Below are positions 7,109 to 16,800 of a DNA stretch of 64,000 nt, piece after piece. The stretch covers positions 310,879 to 374,878 of the forward strand of contig JAHDCU010000003.1 in NCBI GenBank assembly GCA_020629715.1. The letters run 5' to 3'. The notes beneath the pieces are model-generated. The model was given only the letters and a program-made list of their open reading frames with translations, ran no database searches and was not told the DNA's origin. Each line of letters begins with the position of its first letter. The stretch's first letter is position 1. The DNA is from Saprospiraceae bacterium (GTDB taxonomy: Bacteria > Bacteroidota > Bacteroidia > Chitinophagales > Saprospiraceae). Position numbers and translations under genes: made by a program.

Positions 7109-7185
<77 letters not shown>

Positions 7186-7195
7186 AAAATATATA

Positions 7196-7273
7196 TGGTG
7201 AGACTAGGGGGATTCGAACCCACGACCTCTACCCTGTCAAGGTAGCGCTCTAAACCAACTGAGCTATAGTCTC
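7196..7273 (-). tRNA. tRNA-Val (GAC)
   Basis: On the minus strand, acceptor GAGACTA pairs with TAGTCTC. D-arm AGCTCAGTTGGTTAGAGC, anticodon stem CTACC/GGTAG with loop TTGACAG, and the T-loop TTCGAAT are present. The anticodon is GAC. The discriminator is A and CCA is encoded. It lies 10 bases upstream of tRNA-Pro(GGG), and the two are probably cotranscribed. Confidence 0.95.
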
Positions 7274-7368
7274 ATTCAAATAAAACAGCCTAAGCGTTAT
7301 CAGAGTGCAAATAAAACAAGATAATCTGATAGTTAAAAATAGATAACAGCATTGTAACAATTAGTTCA

Positions 7369-10362
7369 TCACGCTACCTGAGGTTTATCCACCGAAAATC
7401 GTACATCCTCCACATACGCCATACGCTCCATAGCTTCCACTTCTAATGTATAAAATCCAAACTCTTCTACTACCTTACCCTGTAACTTATAGATTCCTTT
7501 TCCTCTAAATGGATACTTTTTAGCTACAGGTGGAAAATGTACTGTATCAATCCACTCACCCTCATAGTCTAGAAATGTACCGAATTGCATGATCTTACGA
7601 TTAGTCGTTTTGGTATTCTTGACAGATATCAAGTATCCATAAACGACAACTCTTTTCCCACTGAACTTTTGAAAATCTGAAGCTATAATCTTCTCATCAG
7701 GTAATGCATCTCTCAATAACTGGAAAGGGTGTGATAGCGGAAAACCCAAAAGTTCTATTTGGTCAAATGTAGATTCCAGTGCCTCGTAATCAAACCGTGG
7801 AAGTGCAAAATCTTTTCTGGGTACTGTTTTGAAAAGTGAATTTTGCTGACTTTTTGGTACCGCAGCACCTACTGCCATATTCGCTTTCCAAAGTAATGTT
7901 TTTCTATCCAAGCCTGTAAAACGGAATGCATCAATTCGTATCAGTATACTGAGTTGCTCTATCGATATATGTACTCGATCTAGAAAATTATCTAAGGATA
8001 GGAATAGTCCATTTTGACGTCGTTCCTTTTTGATACGCAATGCTACATTCACCTCTAAGCTATGAAGTAAGTGAAACCCCAAATAGATATCATCACCATA
8101 CAACCAGGTCTCATATTGGCTCTTATTGATACAAGGGGCATGTATGCAACCACCACACTTACGTGCCTCATGCACATATAGCTCTGTACGATAAAAACCA
8201 CCGCCATTATTAATCACCGCTACCATATATTCTAGTGGATAATAGGTCTTGAGATACAGACTTTGATAACTCTCCACCGCATAAGAGGCACTATGCCCCT
8301 TAGCAAAAGCATAGCCTGCAAAGCTTTCTATTTGTCTCCAGATCTCTAAAGTAGTATCCTTTCCATATCCTTTTTCTTTACAGTTGGACATAAATTTCAT
8401 ACGTACTTTATCAAACTCCTCGCGAGATCGATATTTACCACTCATCCCACGGCGCAACACATCAGACTCCGCTAGGTCGAGTCCTGCAAAGTGATGCGCT
8501 ACTTTGATCACATCCTCCTGATACACCATGATACCGTATGTCTCGGGCATGATTTTCTCTAGGACAGGATGCGCATTTTTTCTTCGCTCTGGATTTTTAT
8601 GCCTGAGGATATACTCTCTCATCATACCACTTTGCGCCACTCCAGGTCTGATAATAGAACTAGCTGCCACTAGTCCCAGATAGCTATCTACTTCCAACTT
8701 TCGCAATAACATCCGCATCGCTGGAGACTCTACATAAAAGCAGCCAATACACTCCGCCCTACTCACCATTTTATTGATATTATCATCTTTAAAAAATGGT
8801 TTTACATCATGAATATCCACTTTCGGTGCATCAGGTCTATTGATCCTCACGAGCTGCATGGCATCTTTGATCTTACCTAAACCACGCTGACCCAAAATAT
8901 CGTATTTATACAGCCCTACATCCTCTGCAACGATCATATCAAACTGTGTCGTAGGGAAACCCTTGGGTGGTAAATCCGTAGCTGTAAAGTAATGGATCGG
9001 CTTCTCTGCGATGATAATACCTCCGGCATGGATACTCAAATAATTAGGGCGACCATCAAGCTCTTGTGCATAAATGATAACTAGCTGCGATAGCTTATCC
9101 AGTGCCCTATAGTTAAACTTACCACTACTGAGTTTATCGATTTCATGCTTGGGTAAGCCAAATACTTTCCCCAGCTCTCGGACTGCTGCGCTATGCTTAA
9201 ATGTATTATAGGTAGCAAGCAAGGCTACCTGATTTTTATCACCAAATCGCTCGAAGATATATCGTGTCACATCCTCACGATCTCGCCATGAAAAATCGAT
9301 GTCAAAGTCGGGCGGACTTGTACGATACAGATTCATAAATCGCTCAAAATACAGGTCTAACTCTATAGGATCCACATCTGTAATACCGAGTAGATAGGCG
9401 ACGATACTATTGGCACCACTCCCTCGCCCTACATGGAAGTAACCCTTACTTTTGGCATACTGGATGATATCCCAATTGACTAAAAAAAATGGAATAAAAT
9501 CCATCTGATCGATCATATCCAACTCCTTTTCCATTCGAGATAGTATCTGATCGGTCACTACTGGATAGCGATATTCTAGTCCTTGCTGGCATAATTGTTT
9601 GATCAATTTCTGATCTGATTCTTTACTGTCGGAGTAAATGATTTTATTTTGATGAGGTCTATTTTGTGAAAAATCAAAATGCACCTTACATGTAGATAGT
9701 ATCCGATCAGTATTCGCTATCAGTGTAGGAAACTCCTTAAACTTGTCTTTCAGTTCATCATAGCTGATCATCACATCTTCTATACTTGCCTGATCAGCTG
9801 GTTGTAACTTACTGAGTAGTATATTATTATCGATGGCTCTCAAGAGCCTATGCGTATTGAAGTCTCGCTTATTGCGAAAGCTTACGCTCTGTAAGATGAC
9901 GATCTTATCTTGCCGTTGAAAAAGGCTAGTAAATCTCACCTTGGGTATATCCTGCCAAGCGACACCTATATATTCATGGTCATGGTAGTCTGATTTATTG
10001 AGTTCTAAAGCTTTCTTAAAAGGGTATATAAAAATGACATCTTCCAACAAAGGTGCTTCCTCAGGAAAATTCATTTTATGATGTGAATGCTGTGATAAAA
10101 ACTGATTCAAATGTAAAAATCCAATATTACTCTTTGCAAGCCCTACGTATCGCTGGTCTACCCCATTTCTAAAATCAATACCTACCACGGGATCGACCTT
10201 ATACTTAGGTGCCAATCGCATAAAATTGAGGCAGGCCGAAGTATTATTGATATCTGTCAGTGCTATACGTGTATAACCATGACTATGCGCTTGCTGTAGC
10301 AAATCTTCTTCCGAAAATGTACCATATCGTAAAGAGTAATAACTATGGTTATTGATGAGCAT
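7369..10362 (-). CDS. dnaE: DNA polymerase III alpha-type (DnaE; probably error-prone, DnaE2/ImuC-like), 997 aa
   Basis: This is a C-family DNA polymerase. Residues 1-~70 are a PHP domain (HSYYSLRYG, ALTDIN) in which the usual TDH has become TDI, so the PHP metal site is probably degenerate. The catalytic palm motif PPDFDIDF is near residue 351. GYAFAKGHSASYAVESYQ and the helix-hairpin-helix and OB-like C-terminal parts follow. At 997 residues it is shorter than replicative DnaE (~1160) and close to error-prone DnaE2/ImuC. An internal QQNSLF (~residue 840) resembles a beta-clamp motif. The gene starts 12 bases after the SRAP gene, downstream of a Y-family polymerase and opposite a LexA-like repressor, which points to damage-induced translesion synthesis. 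Function as a second, mutagenic polymerase is inference. Confidence 0.92.
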   Translation of the reverse strand: MLINNHSYYSLRYGTFSEEDLLQQAHSHGYTRIALTDINNTSACLNFMRLAPKYKVDPVVGIDFRNGVDQRYVGLAKSNIGFLHLNQFLSQHSHHKMNFPEEAPLLEDVIFIYPFKKALELNKSDYHDHEYIGVAWQDIPKVRFTSLFQRQDKIVILQSVSFRNKRDFNTHRLLRAIDNNILLSKLQPADQASIEDVMISYDELKDKFKEFPTLIANTDRILSTCKVHFDFSQNRPHQNKIIYSDSKESDQKLIKQLCQQGLEYRYPVVTDQILSRMEKELDMIDQMDFIPFFLVNWDIIQYAKSKGYFHVGRGSGANSIVAYLLGITDVDPIELDLYFERFMNLYRTSPPDFDIDFSWRDREDVTRYIFERFGDKNQVALLATYNTFKHSAAVRELGKVFGLPKHEIDKLSSGKFNYRALDKLSQLVIIYAQELDGRPNYLSIHAGGIIIAEKPIHYFTATDLPPKGFPTTQFDMIVAEDVGLYKYDILGQRGLGKIKDAMQLVRINRPDAPKVDIHDVKPFFKDDNINKMVSRAECIGCFYVESPAMRMLLRKLEVDSYLGLVAASSIIRPGVAQSGMMREYILRHKNPERRKNAHPVLEKIMPETYGIMVYQEDVIKVAHHFAGLDLAESDVLRRGMSGKYRSREEFDKVRMKFMSNCKEKGYGKDTTLEIWRQIESFAGYAFAKGHSASYAVESYQSLYLKTYYPLEYMVAVINNGGGFYRTELYVHEARKCGGCIHAPCINKSQYETWLYGDDIYLGFHLLHSLEVNVALRIKKERRQNGLFLSLDNFLDRVHISIEQLSILIRIDAFRFTGLDRKTLLWKANMAVGAAVPKSQQNSLFKTVPRKDFALPRFDYEALESTFDQIELLGFPLSHPFQLLRDALPDEKIIASDFQKFSGKRVVVYGYLISVKNTKTTNRKIMQFGTFLDYEGEWIDTVHFPPVAKKYPFRGKGIYKLQGKVVEEFGFYTLEVEAMERMAYVEDVRFSVDKPQVA

Positions 10363-10374
10363 TCAGTCCACTTT

Positions 10375-11199
10375 TTAGAATAGTCCTAGCTGTTCGTTTT
10401 GTTTTCGTTTCCTTGCGGTGGTCTCTCCCATACCCTGCAGCTCTAAGTCTTGATAAAAGACATAATCATACTCCTTACGCAGGCGATCTCCAGTGGGCTT
10501 CAGTAGATCTATTCCTTTATCTTTTGGTGATTTGATATCTGTAGATATCGGGTACGCATTGAAGTCTGTATCATCAAATGGTTGTAATAGAGCTGTGATC
10601 TGATCTAGACTAGCATCTTGATCAATCCACTGCCTTTCTGTCTCTTCCGTAAGTACGAGTGGGCTTCTATGATGAGGTATTTTCTGCATTAGTGGCGTAG
10701 GGGCAGTTGTCAATATGGCGAAACTTCTAGTGACTTCTCCTGTAGATTTATCAATCCACTCATCCCATATCCCCGCCATTGCAAATGGTCTTTTTTTACC
10801 TCCCCGATATACTAAATATGGGTCACTGAGTCTGTGCTTCGTACTACCTTCTACAAATGCATCTGCTATGACCAAGCACCGCTGCTGACGTATCGCTTTC
10901 CTAAACATCGGTTTATTGATGATGCCCTTTGCTCCAGTGTAAGCACTTTGATTTTCCTTGTTATGATCGCCTTCACTCCGAGCATTGATGACATACATCT
11001 TCTTTTTTGCCCAGTGTGGAGTGAAGCCAAACTGGAATAACTGTACTCGGTCAGGAGCAGCATCCGTGATCACGAGCGCATCATCTCCTGGAGCAATATT
11101 GGGATTGGCAATAAAACGATCTAGTACTTCGGATACATCTACCTGAAATTCCTTTTCTATGATCTTAAGTTTACTGACTACGGTGTATCGTCCACACAT
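10375..11199 (-). CDS. SOS response-associated peptidase (SRAP; YedK/HMCES family), 274 aa
   Basis: SRAP proteins covalently trap abasic sites in single-stranded DNA through Cys2. Here MCGRYT gives the Cys2. NARSEG supplies the conserved Asn and Glu, and HHRSPLVL the conserved His, all in the usual order. Length is slightly above the ~230 of YedK because of a C-terminal tail that ends in the pentapeptide QLGLF, a textbook bacterial beta-clamp-binding motif. I know of no standard tail of this kind in the family. The gene lies between the Y-family polymerase (268 bases upstream) and DnaE (12 bases downstream). A hairpin (11251-11275) sits in its leader. The product probably protects abasic sites at stalled forks while the cassette's polymerases act. 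Confidence 0.93.
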   Translation of the reverse strand: MCGRYTVVSKLKIIEKEFQVDVSEVLDRFIANPNIAPGDDALVITDAAPDRVQLFQFGFTPHWAKKKMYVINARSEGDHNKENQSAYTGAKGIINKPMFRKAIRQQRCLVIADAFVEGSTKHRLSDPYLVYRGGKKRPFAMAGIWDEWIDKSTGEVTRSFAILTTAPTPLMQKIPHHRSPLVLTEETERQWIDQDASLDQITALLQPFDDTDFNAYPISTDIKSPKDKGIDLLKPTGDRLRKEYDYVFYQDLELQGMGETTARKRKQNEQLGLF

Positions 11200-11250
11200 A
11201 TTTGTGTTTTTTGTTTTTTATAAAAAGGATCTTTTCATACTGACCCTGCT

Positions 11251-11275
11251 TGCCTCGACTTGGCAAGTAGAGGCA
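11251..11275. repeat. hairpin in the dinB-SRAP gap
   Basis: TGCCTC (11251-11256) pairs with GAGGCA (11270-11275), and after a mismatch ACTT pairs with AAGT around a GGC loop. It lies in the 268-base gap between the two minus-strand genes. A T-rich tail exists only on the plus strand, so it is more likely a leader structure or processing site than a dinB terminator. Confidence 0.45.
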
Positions 11276-11467
11276 TCTTTTAAATTCGAACTACCTATTC
11301 ATATTATAACTCTTGTCATTTAACACAAATTCTTGATAGACATTTTACAATACTTTTTATGTTCTCTTTATTTCAAAATCATCCTTTCTTCGATTTAAAA
11401 GATCTCTCAATCCACTTTTGGCGAGACAGGCTCTATTGGAGATGAAAAGCATTCGTAGTAAAAAACA

Positions 11468-12679
11468 CTACGCTGTCCGATGTGCCAATACAATTGGAGG
11501 TTCACCATTGAAAGGGTTTGTCATATTTCCTATGGTTTTTGCTCCGAAAGTGGATGCTCTATATACACTGCGCTCACCATACTTATTACGAATACCATCC
11601 ATTGCTTGATATAGTTGAGCCGTTTTTGCGGTATTCTCAAAGAGATTCATCTGGTGATTTCCTGATACGATACTACTAAATCGTACCCCTACCAGTCTGA
11701 TCAATAAGCGTTTAGCATATAATTGCTCAAATAACTCTAATACTTTAGGAATCAAGTTATGATCCGCAGCAGTATAGGGTACATGAGCCTGTTTGGTATG
11801 TGTATTAAAATCCGAATATCGTATTTTGACCGTAATGCATGATGTGAGTTTTTGCCCCTTCCTTAGCTGGTATCCAAGGTTCTCCGCCATAGCTCTGATG
11901 ATGGTTTTCAACTTATATACATCAATCGTATCCTTTCCTAAGGTCCGTTCGCTAGATATTGATTTTCTCTCATGATATTGTACTAATTGACTATTGTCGA
12001 TACCGTTAGATTTGAGCCAAATGGCTTTCCCGTGCTTCCCGAATACAGACTCCATCATCTCCATGGGCATCTGCTGCACAGTAGCTACTTTTTTGATACC
12101 TAAATGGCATAACGACTGAAAGGTCTTGTCACCTACAGAGGGTATTTTTTTAATAGACAGTGGTGCTAAAAATGGCTTTTCAAAACCCTCATCAATCTTG
12201 ATCTGATTGCTTGGCTTTGCCTCTCCTGTCGCTACTTTTGAGACGGTTTTGCTTGTAGATAAACCAAAGGAAATCGGCAATCCCGTCTCTTTAGTGATAC
12301 GGGTACGTAGCTCTGAGGCAAACTTGTAGCAACCAAAATATTTGTCCATTCCCGTGAGATCTGCATAGAATTCATCGATACTGGCTTTCTCTAAAATGGG
12401 TACATCTTCTTTTAGGATATCTGTCACCGCTTTTGAGTATTTGGTATACGTACCTGCATTCCCTTTGATCACGATGGCCTCAGGGCACAGCTGTCTTGCC
12501 ATTTTCATAGACATACCTGAGTGAACACCGAATACTCGTGACTCGTAGCTAGCTGCTGATACTACCCCACGATTCCCAGTACCACCTACCAATATGGGAA
12601 GTCCATTTAAGCGACTATCAAGCAAACGCTCCACGGATACAAAAAAGGTATCTAAATCGAGATGTAGAATGGCTCTCAT
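11468..12679 (-). CDS. dinB: Y-family DNA polymerase (DinB / Pol IV), 403 aa
   Basis: This is a translesion polymerase. The catalytic carboxylates are in LDLDTFFVSVE (N-terminus) and SIDEFYADL (~residue 100), and PILVGGTGNRGVVSAASYESR with VHSGMSM form the finger region. The HhH thumb (IPSVGDKTFQSLCHLGI) and little-finger domain follow. All catalytic residues are kept, unlike ImuB. A motif NHQMNLFENT around residue 350 fits a beta-clamp-binding QxxLF. The ATG at 12679 faces the repressor gene across a 104-base divergent region full of operator-like repeats, so it is probably the first gene of the damage cassette. It could equally be called UmuC-like, but length and finger motifs fit DinB better. 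Confidence 0.93.
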   Translation of the reverse strand: MRAILHLDLDTFFVSVERLLDSRLNGLPILVGGTGNRGVVSAASYESRVFGVHSGMSMKMARQLCPEAIVIKGNAGTYTKYSKAVTDILKEDVPILEKASIDEFYADLTGMDKYFGCYKFASELRTRITKETGLPISFGLSTSKTVSKVATGEAKPSNQIKIDEGFEKPFLAPLSIKKIPSVGDKTFQSLCHLGIKKVATVQQMPMEMMESVFGKHGKAIWLKSNGIDNSQLVQYHERKSISSERTLGKDTIDVYKLKTIIRAMAENLGYQLRKGQKLTSCITVKIRYSDFNTHTKQAHVPYTAADHNLIPKVLELFEQLYAKRLLIRLVGVRFSSIVSGNHQMNLFENTAKTAQLYQAMDGIRNKYGERSVYRASTFGAKTIGNMTNPFNGEPPIVLAHRTA

Positions 12680-12700
12680 CTAGTTAATTTTCATCAATTT

Positions 12701-12774
12701 GGTTATTTTTACAAATAAATAGAATATTTACGAATAATTGGTGATTTTTACCAATTTATGTAATATTTATAAAT
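12701..12774. promoter_or_regulatory. operator array between dinB and the LexA-like repressor
   Basis: Four direct repeats of TTTA(C/T)NAAT occur at 12708, 12727, 12747 and 12766. Their start-to-start spacing is 19, 20 and 19 bases, about two helical turns. The third lies in a perfect dyad, AATTGGT (12736-12742) and ACCAATT (12750-12756). A larger 20-base near-repeat links 12701-12720 with 12740-12759 (16 of 20 identical). This is the expected binding region for the adjacent XRE-S24 repressor. Confidence 0.7.
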
Positions 12775-12777
12775 TTG
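12770..12777 (+). promoter_or_regulatory. -7 promoter element of the repressor gene
   Basis: TAAATTTG matches the Bacteroidota -7 consensus TAnnTTTG and ends 6 bases before the ATG at 12784, implying a leaderless or near-leaderless mRNA. It overlaps the last operator repeat. No clear -33 TTTG is seen. Confidence 0.4.
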
Positions 12778-12783
12778 TAATAT

Positions 12784-13536
12784 ATGAGCCTTGAGATACA
12801 ATGCCAGCGACTACGGCAAATCCGTGAAGAATTGGGATATACACAATCCAGCTTTGCACAGAAACTTGGAGTAGGAAATACTACCACTGAATATGAACGA
12901 GGACGTACCAAATTGACTGGAGAGCTTGTGCTCAGGCTATTGAGTGATTATAATGTAAATCCACTTTGGCTCTATGGGGAAAGTGATCGTAAATACCTTG
13001 ATCCTCGTGCTAAGGAGGTAAGTCCTAGTGTGGTAAGTGTAGATAATTCGGGCTTTGAAAACATACTGATGGTCAATCAAAAGGCTGCCGCAGGTTATGC
13101 TGGCAACCTCAATAATGAGGAGTTCCATGAGCAATTACCTGCATTTTCCTTTCCTATACCTGAGTATCGCAATGCGACTTTTCGGTGTTTTCAAGTGGAA
13201 GGTTTTAGTATGTCGCCATCTATTCTTCCTGAAGAGTGGGTCATCACCGAAGCATTAGAAAATATCAATCAGATCAAAGATGGGATGATCTACGTGATCG
13301 TAGATCCTGAAAGTATCAGAATCAAACAAGTACATAACAATCCTGATATGCGATGTTTGACACTAGTATCTCTAAATCCAGAATATCCTCAAGAGCTCGT
13401 AGGCTACGATCAGGTGATGGAGATCTGGAAGTTTCATAGCAGGATATCAAAAGAACTCATCGTAGATGTTACACAGCATAAGTTGGATAGCATCTATCAT
13501 GATGTCAAGGCTATGAAGGAAAAGATACTCGGATGA
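12784..13536 (+). CDS. XRE-family HTH plus S24 peptidase repressor (LexA/CI-like), 250 aa
   Basis: Residues ~8-62 form a phage-type helix-turn-helix (RQIREELGYTQSSFAQKLGVGNTTTEYERGRTK). Residues ~130-235 are an S24 peptidase domain with the nucleophile Ser142 in EGFSMSPS and general base Lys181 in SIRIKQV, 39 residues apart as in LexA/UmuD. A candidate self-cleavage Ala-Gly lies at 103-104 (AAAGY). It is therefore expected to bind DNA, respond to RecA filaments by self-cleavage and derepress its targets. It is divergent from dinB across the operator array, which indicates control of the dinB-SRAP-dnaE genes and of itself. It has no winged LexA-type DNA-binding domain, so it is a CI-like functional analogue of LexA. 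It is followed by a terminator at 13692-13731. Confidence 0.9.
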   Translation: MSLEIQCQRLRQIREELGYTQSSFAQKLGVGNTTTEYERGRTKLTGELVLRLLSDYNVNPLWLYGESDRKYLDPRAKEVSPSVVSVDNSGFENILMVNQKAAAGYAGNLNNEEFHEQLPAFSFPIPEYRNATFRCFQVEGFSMSPSILPEEWVITEALENINQIKDGMIYVIVDPESIRIKQVHNNPDMRCLTLVSLNPEYPQELVGYDQVMEIWKFHSRISKELIVDVTQHKLDSIYHDVKAMKEKILG

Positions 13537-13691
13537 GGTATTATTCAAATCTTGATCATATAAAATTACCAGAGTCTTGTATTGATACCCGTTTTAAATA
13601 ATTCTTTGCTATGTAGCACGAGCCACTAGGTCTAGTCATTCGTTGGTTATACAGACTATTCCATGGTATTTAACACGTATTAATTATCAAC

Positions 13692-13731
13692 AAAAAAAGC
13701 CCAAATCTACCGATGTAGATCTGAGCTTTTT
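13692..13731. terminator. bidirectional terminator
   Basis: The arms AAAAAGCCCAAATCTAC and GTAGATCTGAGCTTTTT pair with two mismatches around CGAT, with A and T tracts on both sides. It separates the convergent repressor gene and the giant secreted-protein gene. Confidence 0.8.
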
Positions 13732-13810
13732 GGTAAACACCCTTTACCTTTTTTTTATAAAAAAGATGGAAGAGTAACATATCATAAATAGTATTCTCCC
13801 ACTCCCTTTT

Positions 13811-16800
13811 TTAGTTCTTCAAGACAATCAATCGCTTGTTGATCACCTGTGTTCCAATATTCACTCGTACTGTGTATACTCCATTGACTAAGTAGCTGAT
13901 ATCTACTTGGTTGTTATGGAAGCCAGCACTTAATTCTTTATCCAGTACATCTGCTCTCACTAACTTTCCTTCCGCATCCCAGATGCTTACTCGGATCGTA
14001 CTTGTTCTACTTAGCGTCACATCGATATTCACCATATCTACCGTTGGGTTCGGATATAGCTCAATCTTATCGTCACCTACTCTAACCACATTCACACTTA
14101 CTACTTCACTGTAGTCATACTTGCCATCTACATCTACTTGCTTCACGCGGTAGTAGTAGACACCATCTTCTGCTATATCGTAGTCGTCACTGCTGTAGTC
14201 ATTCACGTCACTTGTCGTACCGTTTGCCGCTACTTTACCCACTTGTACATAATCTTGCTCTGTCTCATATCTGCGCTCTACTGCATAGTGGCTTGCATTC
14301 TGCTCGCTTGCTGTACTCCACTTCACTCGGTTGTACTCGCCCATATGCTCTGCTTCGATACTCAACCACTCTACTGGTAATACGCTGCTCACCTTGAAGC
14401 CTACATCTACCGTTGGTATATCATCACCTGGCATCAGACTATACATACTCGTCGTATTCGCTCCATAGCTGCCATCTACATCACTATCCATGGATTCATC
14501 ATTTCCTACATTCGCTATCGTCGCTGACATTCCTGATGGTGGTGTGAAGTGGAGATAGTAATCATCTTTTGCTAAGTAATCTAACTTGTAGTTACCATTT
14601 GCATCTGTTACACTTTCTGCTACTTTAACACCTGCCATATCGTAGGCTTTAACCACTACTCCACTGATCGGTGCTTCTCCAGTATCTTGGATACCATTTT
14701 CATTCGCATCATTCCATACGCGATCTCCTAGCTCTGCCATCGGATAGTAGCCATGGCCTAGATCACACTTCTCTTGTCCACTCAATACCGTGAAGCTATC
14801 TGTCGTGCCTATTCCATTAGCATTCGTAACATCACTGTCATTCTCTTCATTGCCGCCTACATTCGCTACCGCTGGTACTAGACCATATGGTGGTAATACT
14901 ACCTCTACATAATAAGTGCCTGGAGGTGCACAGAACTTATAGTAACCGTCATCTGATGGTGTACCTGGCTTATGACCTGTATATGTCGTCTCATAGATAC
15001 TATATGTACCATCTGCATTCTCTCTCCATAGATTCACCACAAGTCCATTGATACCATTCTCATTACTATCCCATACATCATCTTCATCAACATCATACCA
15101 CACTAGATCTCCGATCGGTACACAGATATAGTATCCTGCATCCCAGTCTAGATCATTCTCCCCTGGACTTAAGGTCGTCACTTGTGTCGTACCAGGTCCA
15201 TTCGTACCATCTACATCACTATCCGTACCGTCATTGATACCCATATTTGGGAAGGTCAATTCATAGCCTTCTGGCGTGATAAACTCTACATAGTAGTCGC
15301 CTGGATACAATAGATCGAATAGGTAGTATCCTGTCGCATCTGTCGTCGTCGTGCCTACAAAGTTGCCGTCTCCGTCGTATAGATTTACCACTACACCTCC
15401 AATACCTGGCTCATTGCCATCTTGGATGCCGTCACCATCTAAATCATGCCATACATAATCTCCTAGGCTCGCTAGGATCAATAATCCAGCATCATAGGTA
15501 CTATCGTACTCTCCTCCTTCGATACTGACACATGGTCCTAGTCCTGTAAGATCAACATCACTATCGATCTCATCATCATTACCTACATCTTGATAGGTAA
15601 AGTCACAGCCTTCTGGTAACCCACTGATATCAAACTGTACTTGGTAATCTCCTGGTATCAAATTATTGAAGAAGAAGAAGCCTTCTGCATCCGTTACTTG
15701 TGTAGCAATTACATTGCCCTCACAGTCCGTCAACGTGGCTAGTACACCTTCTACTCCTGGCTCATTTACATCTTGTATACCGTCACCATCTAGATCTTTG
15801 AATACCGTATCTCCAAGTCCTCCTACGACTAGGATATCTGCTGCATCATTATCATCTTCATCATCATCGCCTAGACCAAATGGATCACTTGGATCTTCAT
15901 CGATCACATTGTCATTGTCATCTTCTTCATCGAAGATAGGATCTTCATCGTCGCCATCCACTAGATCATTATCGTTATCTGGATCTGTATCCGGAGTACT
16001 ATCTGCATCTACTGGATCTTCATTGTTTGGATCGGTATCATCATCCGCTCCACTGATCTCTGCTTCGTTGTACCAACTATTGATATCTGCTCCGTCTGGT
16101 ACGAATACTTCTAGATTTAATACTAACTCTACACTATCTCCTGGTGCTATTGGACCCGCTACTGTTGTCTGTACCAAATCACCTGTCTGTGTCCATCCTG
16201 CATTGATCGCTGGATCAAAGATGTAGCCTTCATTTAAGTAATCAGTCACTTCTACATTGTATGCTTCCACATTACCTTGGTTGTATACCGTCATCTTATA
16301 TTCCGCTATATCACCTGGGTTATATGGTCCTTTGTCATCAATGTATTTGATAAACGCTAAGTCAAAGATCTCATTCGTCGCTGGATCATGATCATCCTCA
16401 TCTGGATCTGGTCCTAGACACTCACTACATGTAAAGTAGAACTCTTCTCCTCCATTGATATTGAAGCTTTCAAAGTCTTGACCTGGATACAGAACTGCAA
16501 TCGATACGATTCCTGTTGCTGGATCTAAGGTCTCTTGTACGTTGTAGCCTAGTGCTAAACAATCCGCTAAGAATTGCGCTGCCTGTGCTGGATCATTTAG
16601 ATCATATGGATAATTTGGTAATACTAATGGTGCTCCATCTACCATTACTGCTTCTACCACAACATCGGTGCCCGCTCCTAGAGGTACTTCTACCGTCTGG
16701 ATACAGTTCGCACAACTACCAACTCCTGTCGTCTCATCATCCGTAGGCTCGCCATCATTATCTGGATCATTGTCTGGATCACTGTCAATATCCTCACCTG

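Noticed and set aside
10834-11063. Overlapping short ORFs on both strands inside the SRAP gene
   Set aside because: They are frame shadows of a strongly conserved SRAP coding sequence.
11468-12679. ImuB (catalytically dead Y-family protein of the ImuABC mutasome)
   Set aside because: Both catalytic carboxylate motifs (LDLDTFF, SIDEFYAD) are intact, and no ImuA-like RecA homologue is next to it.
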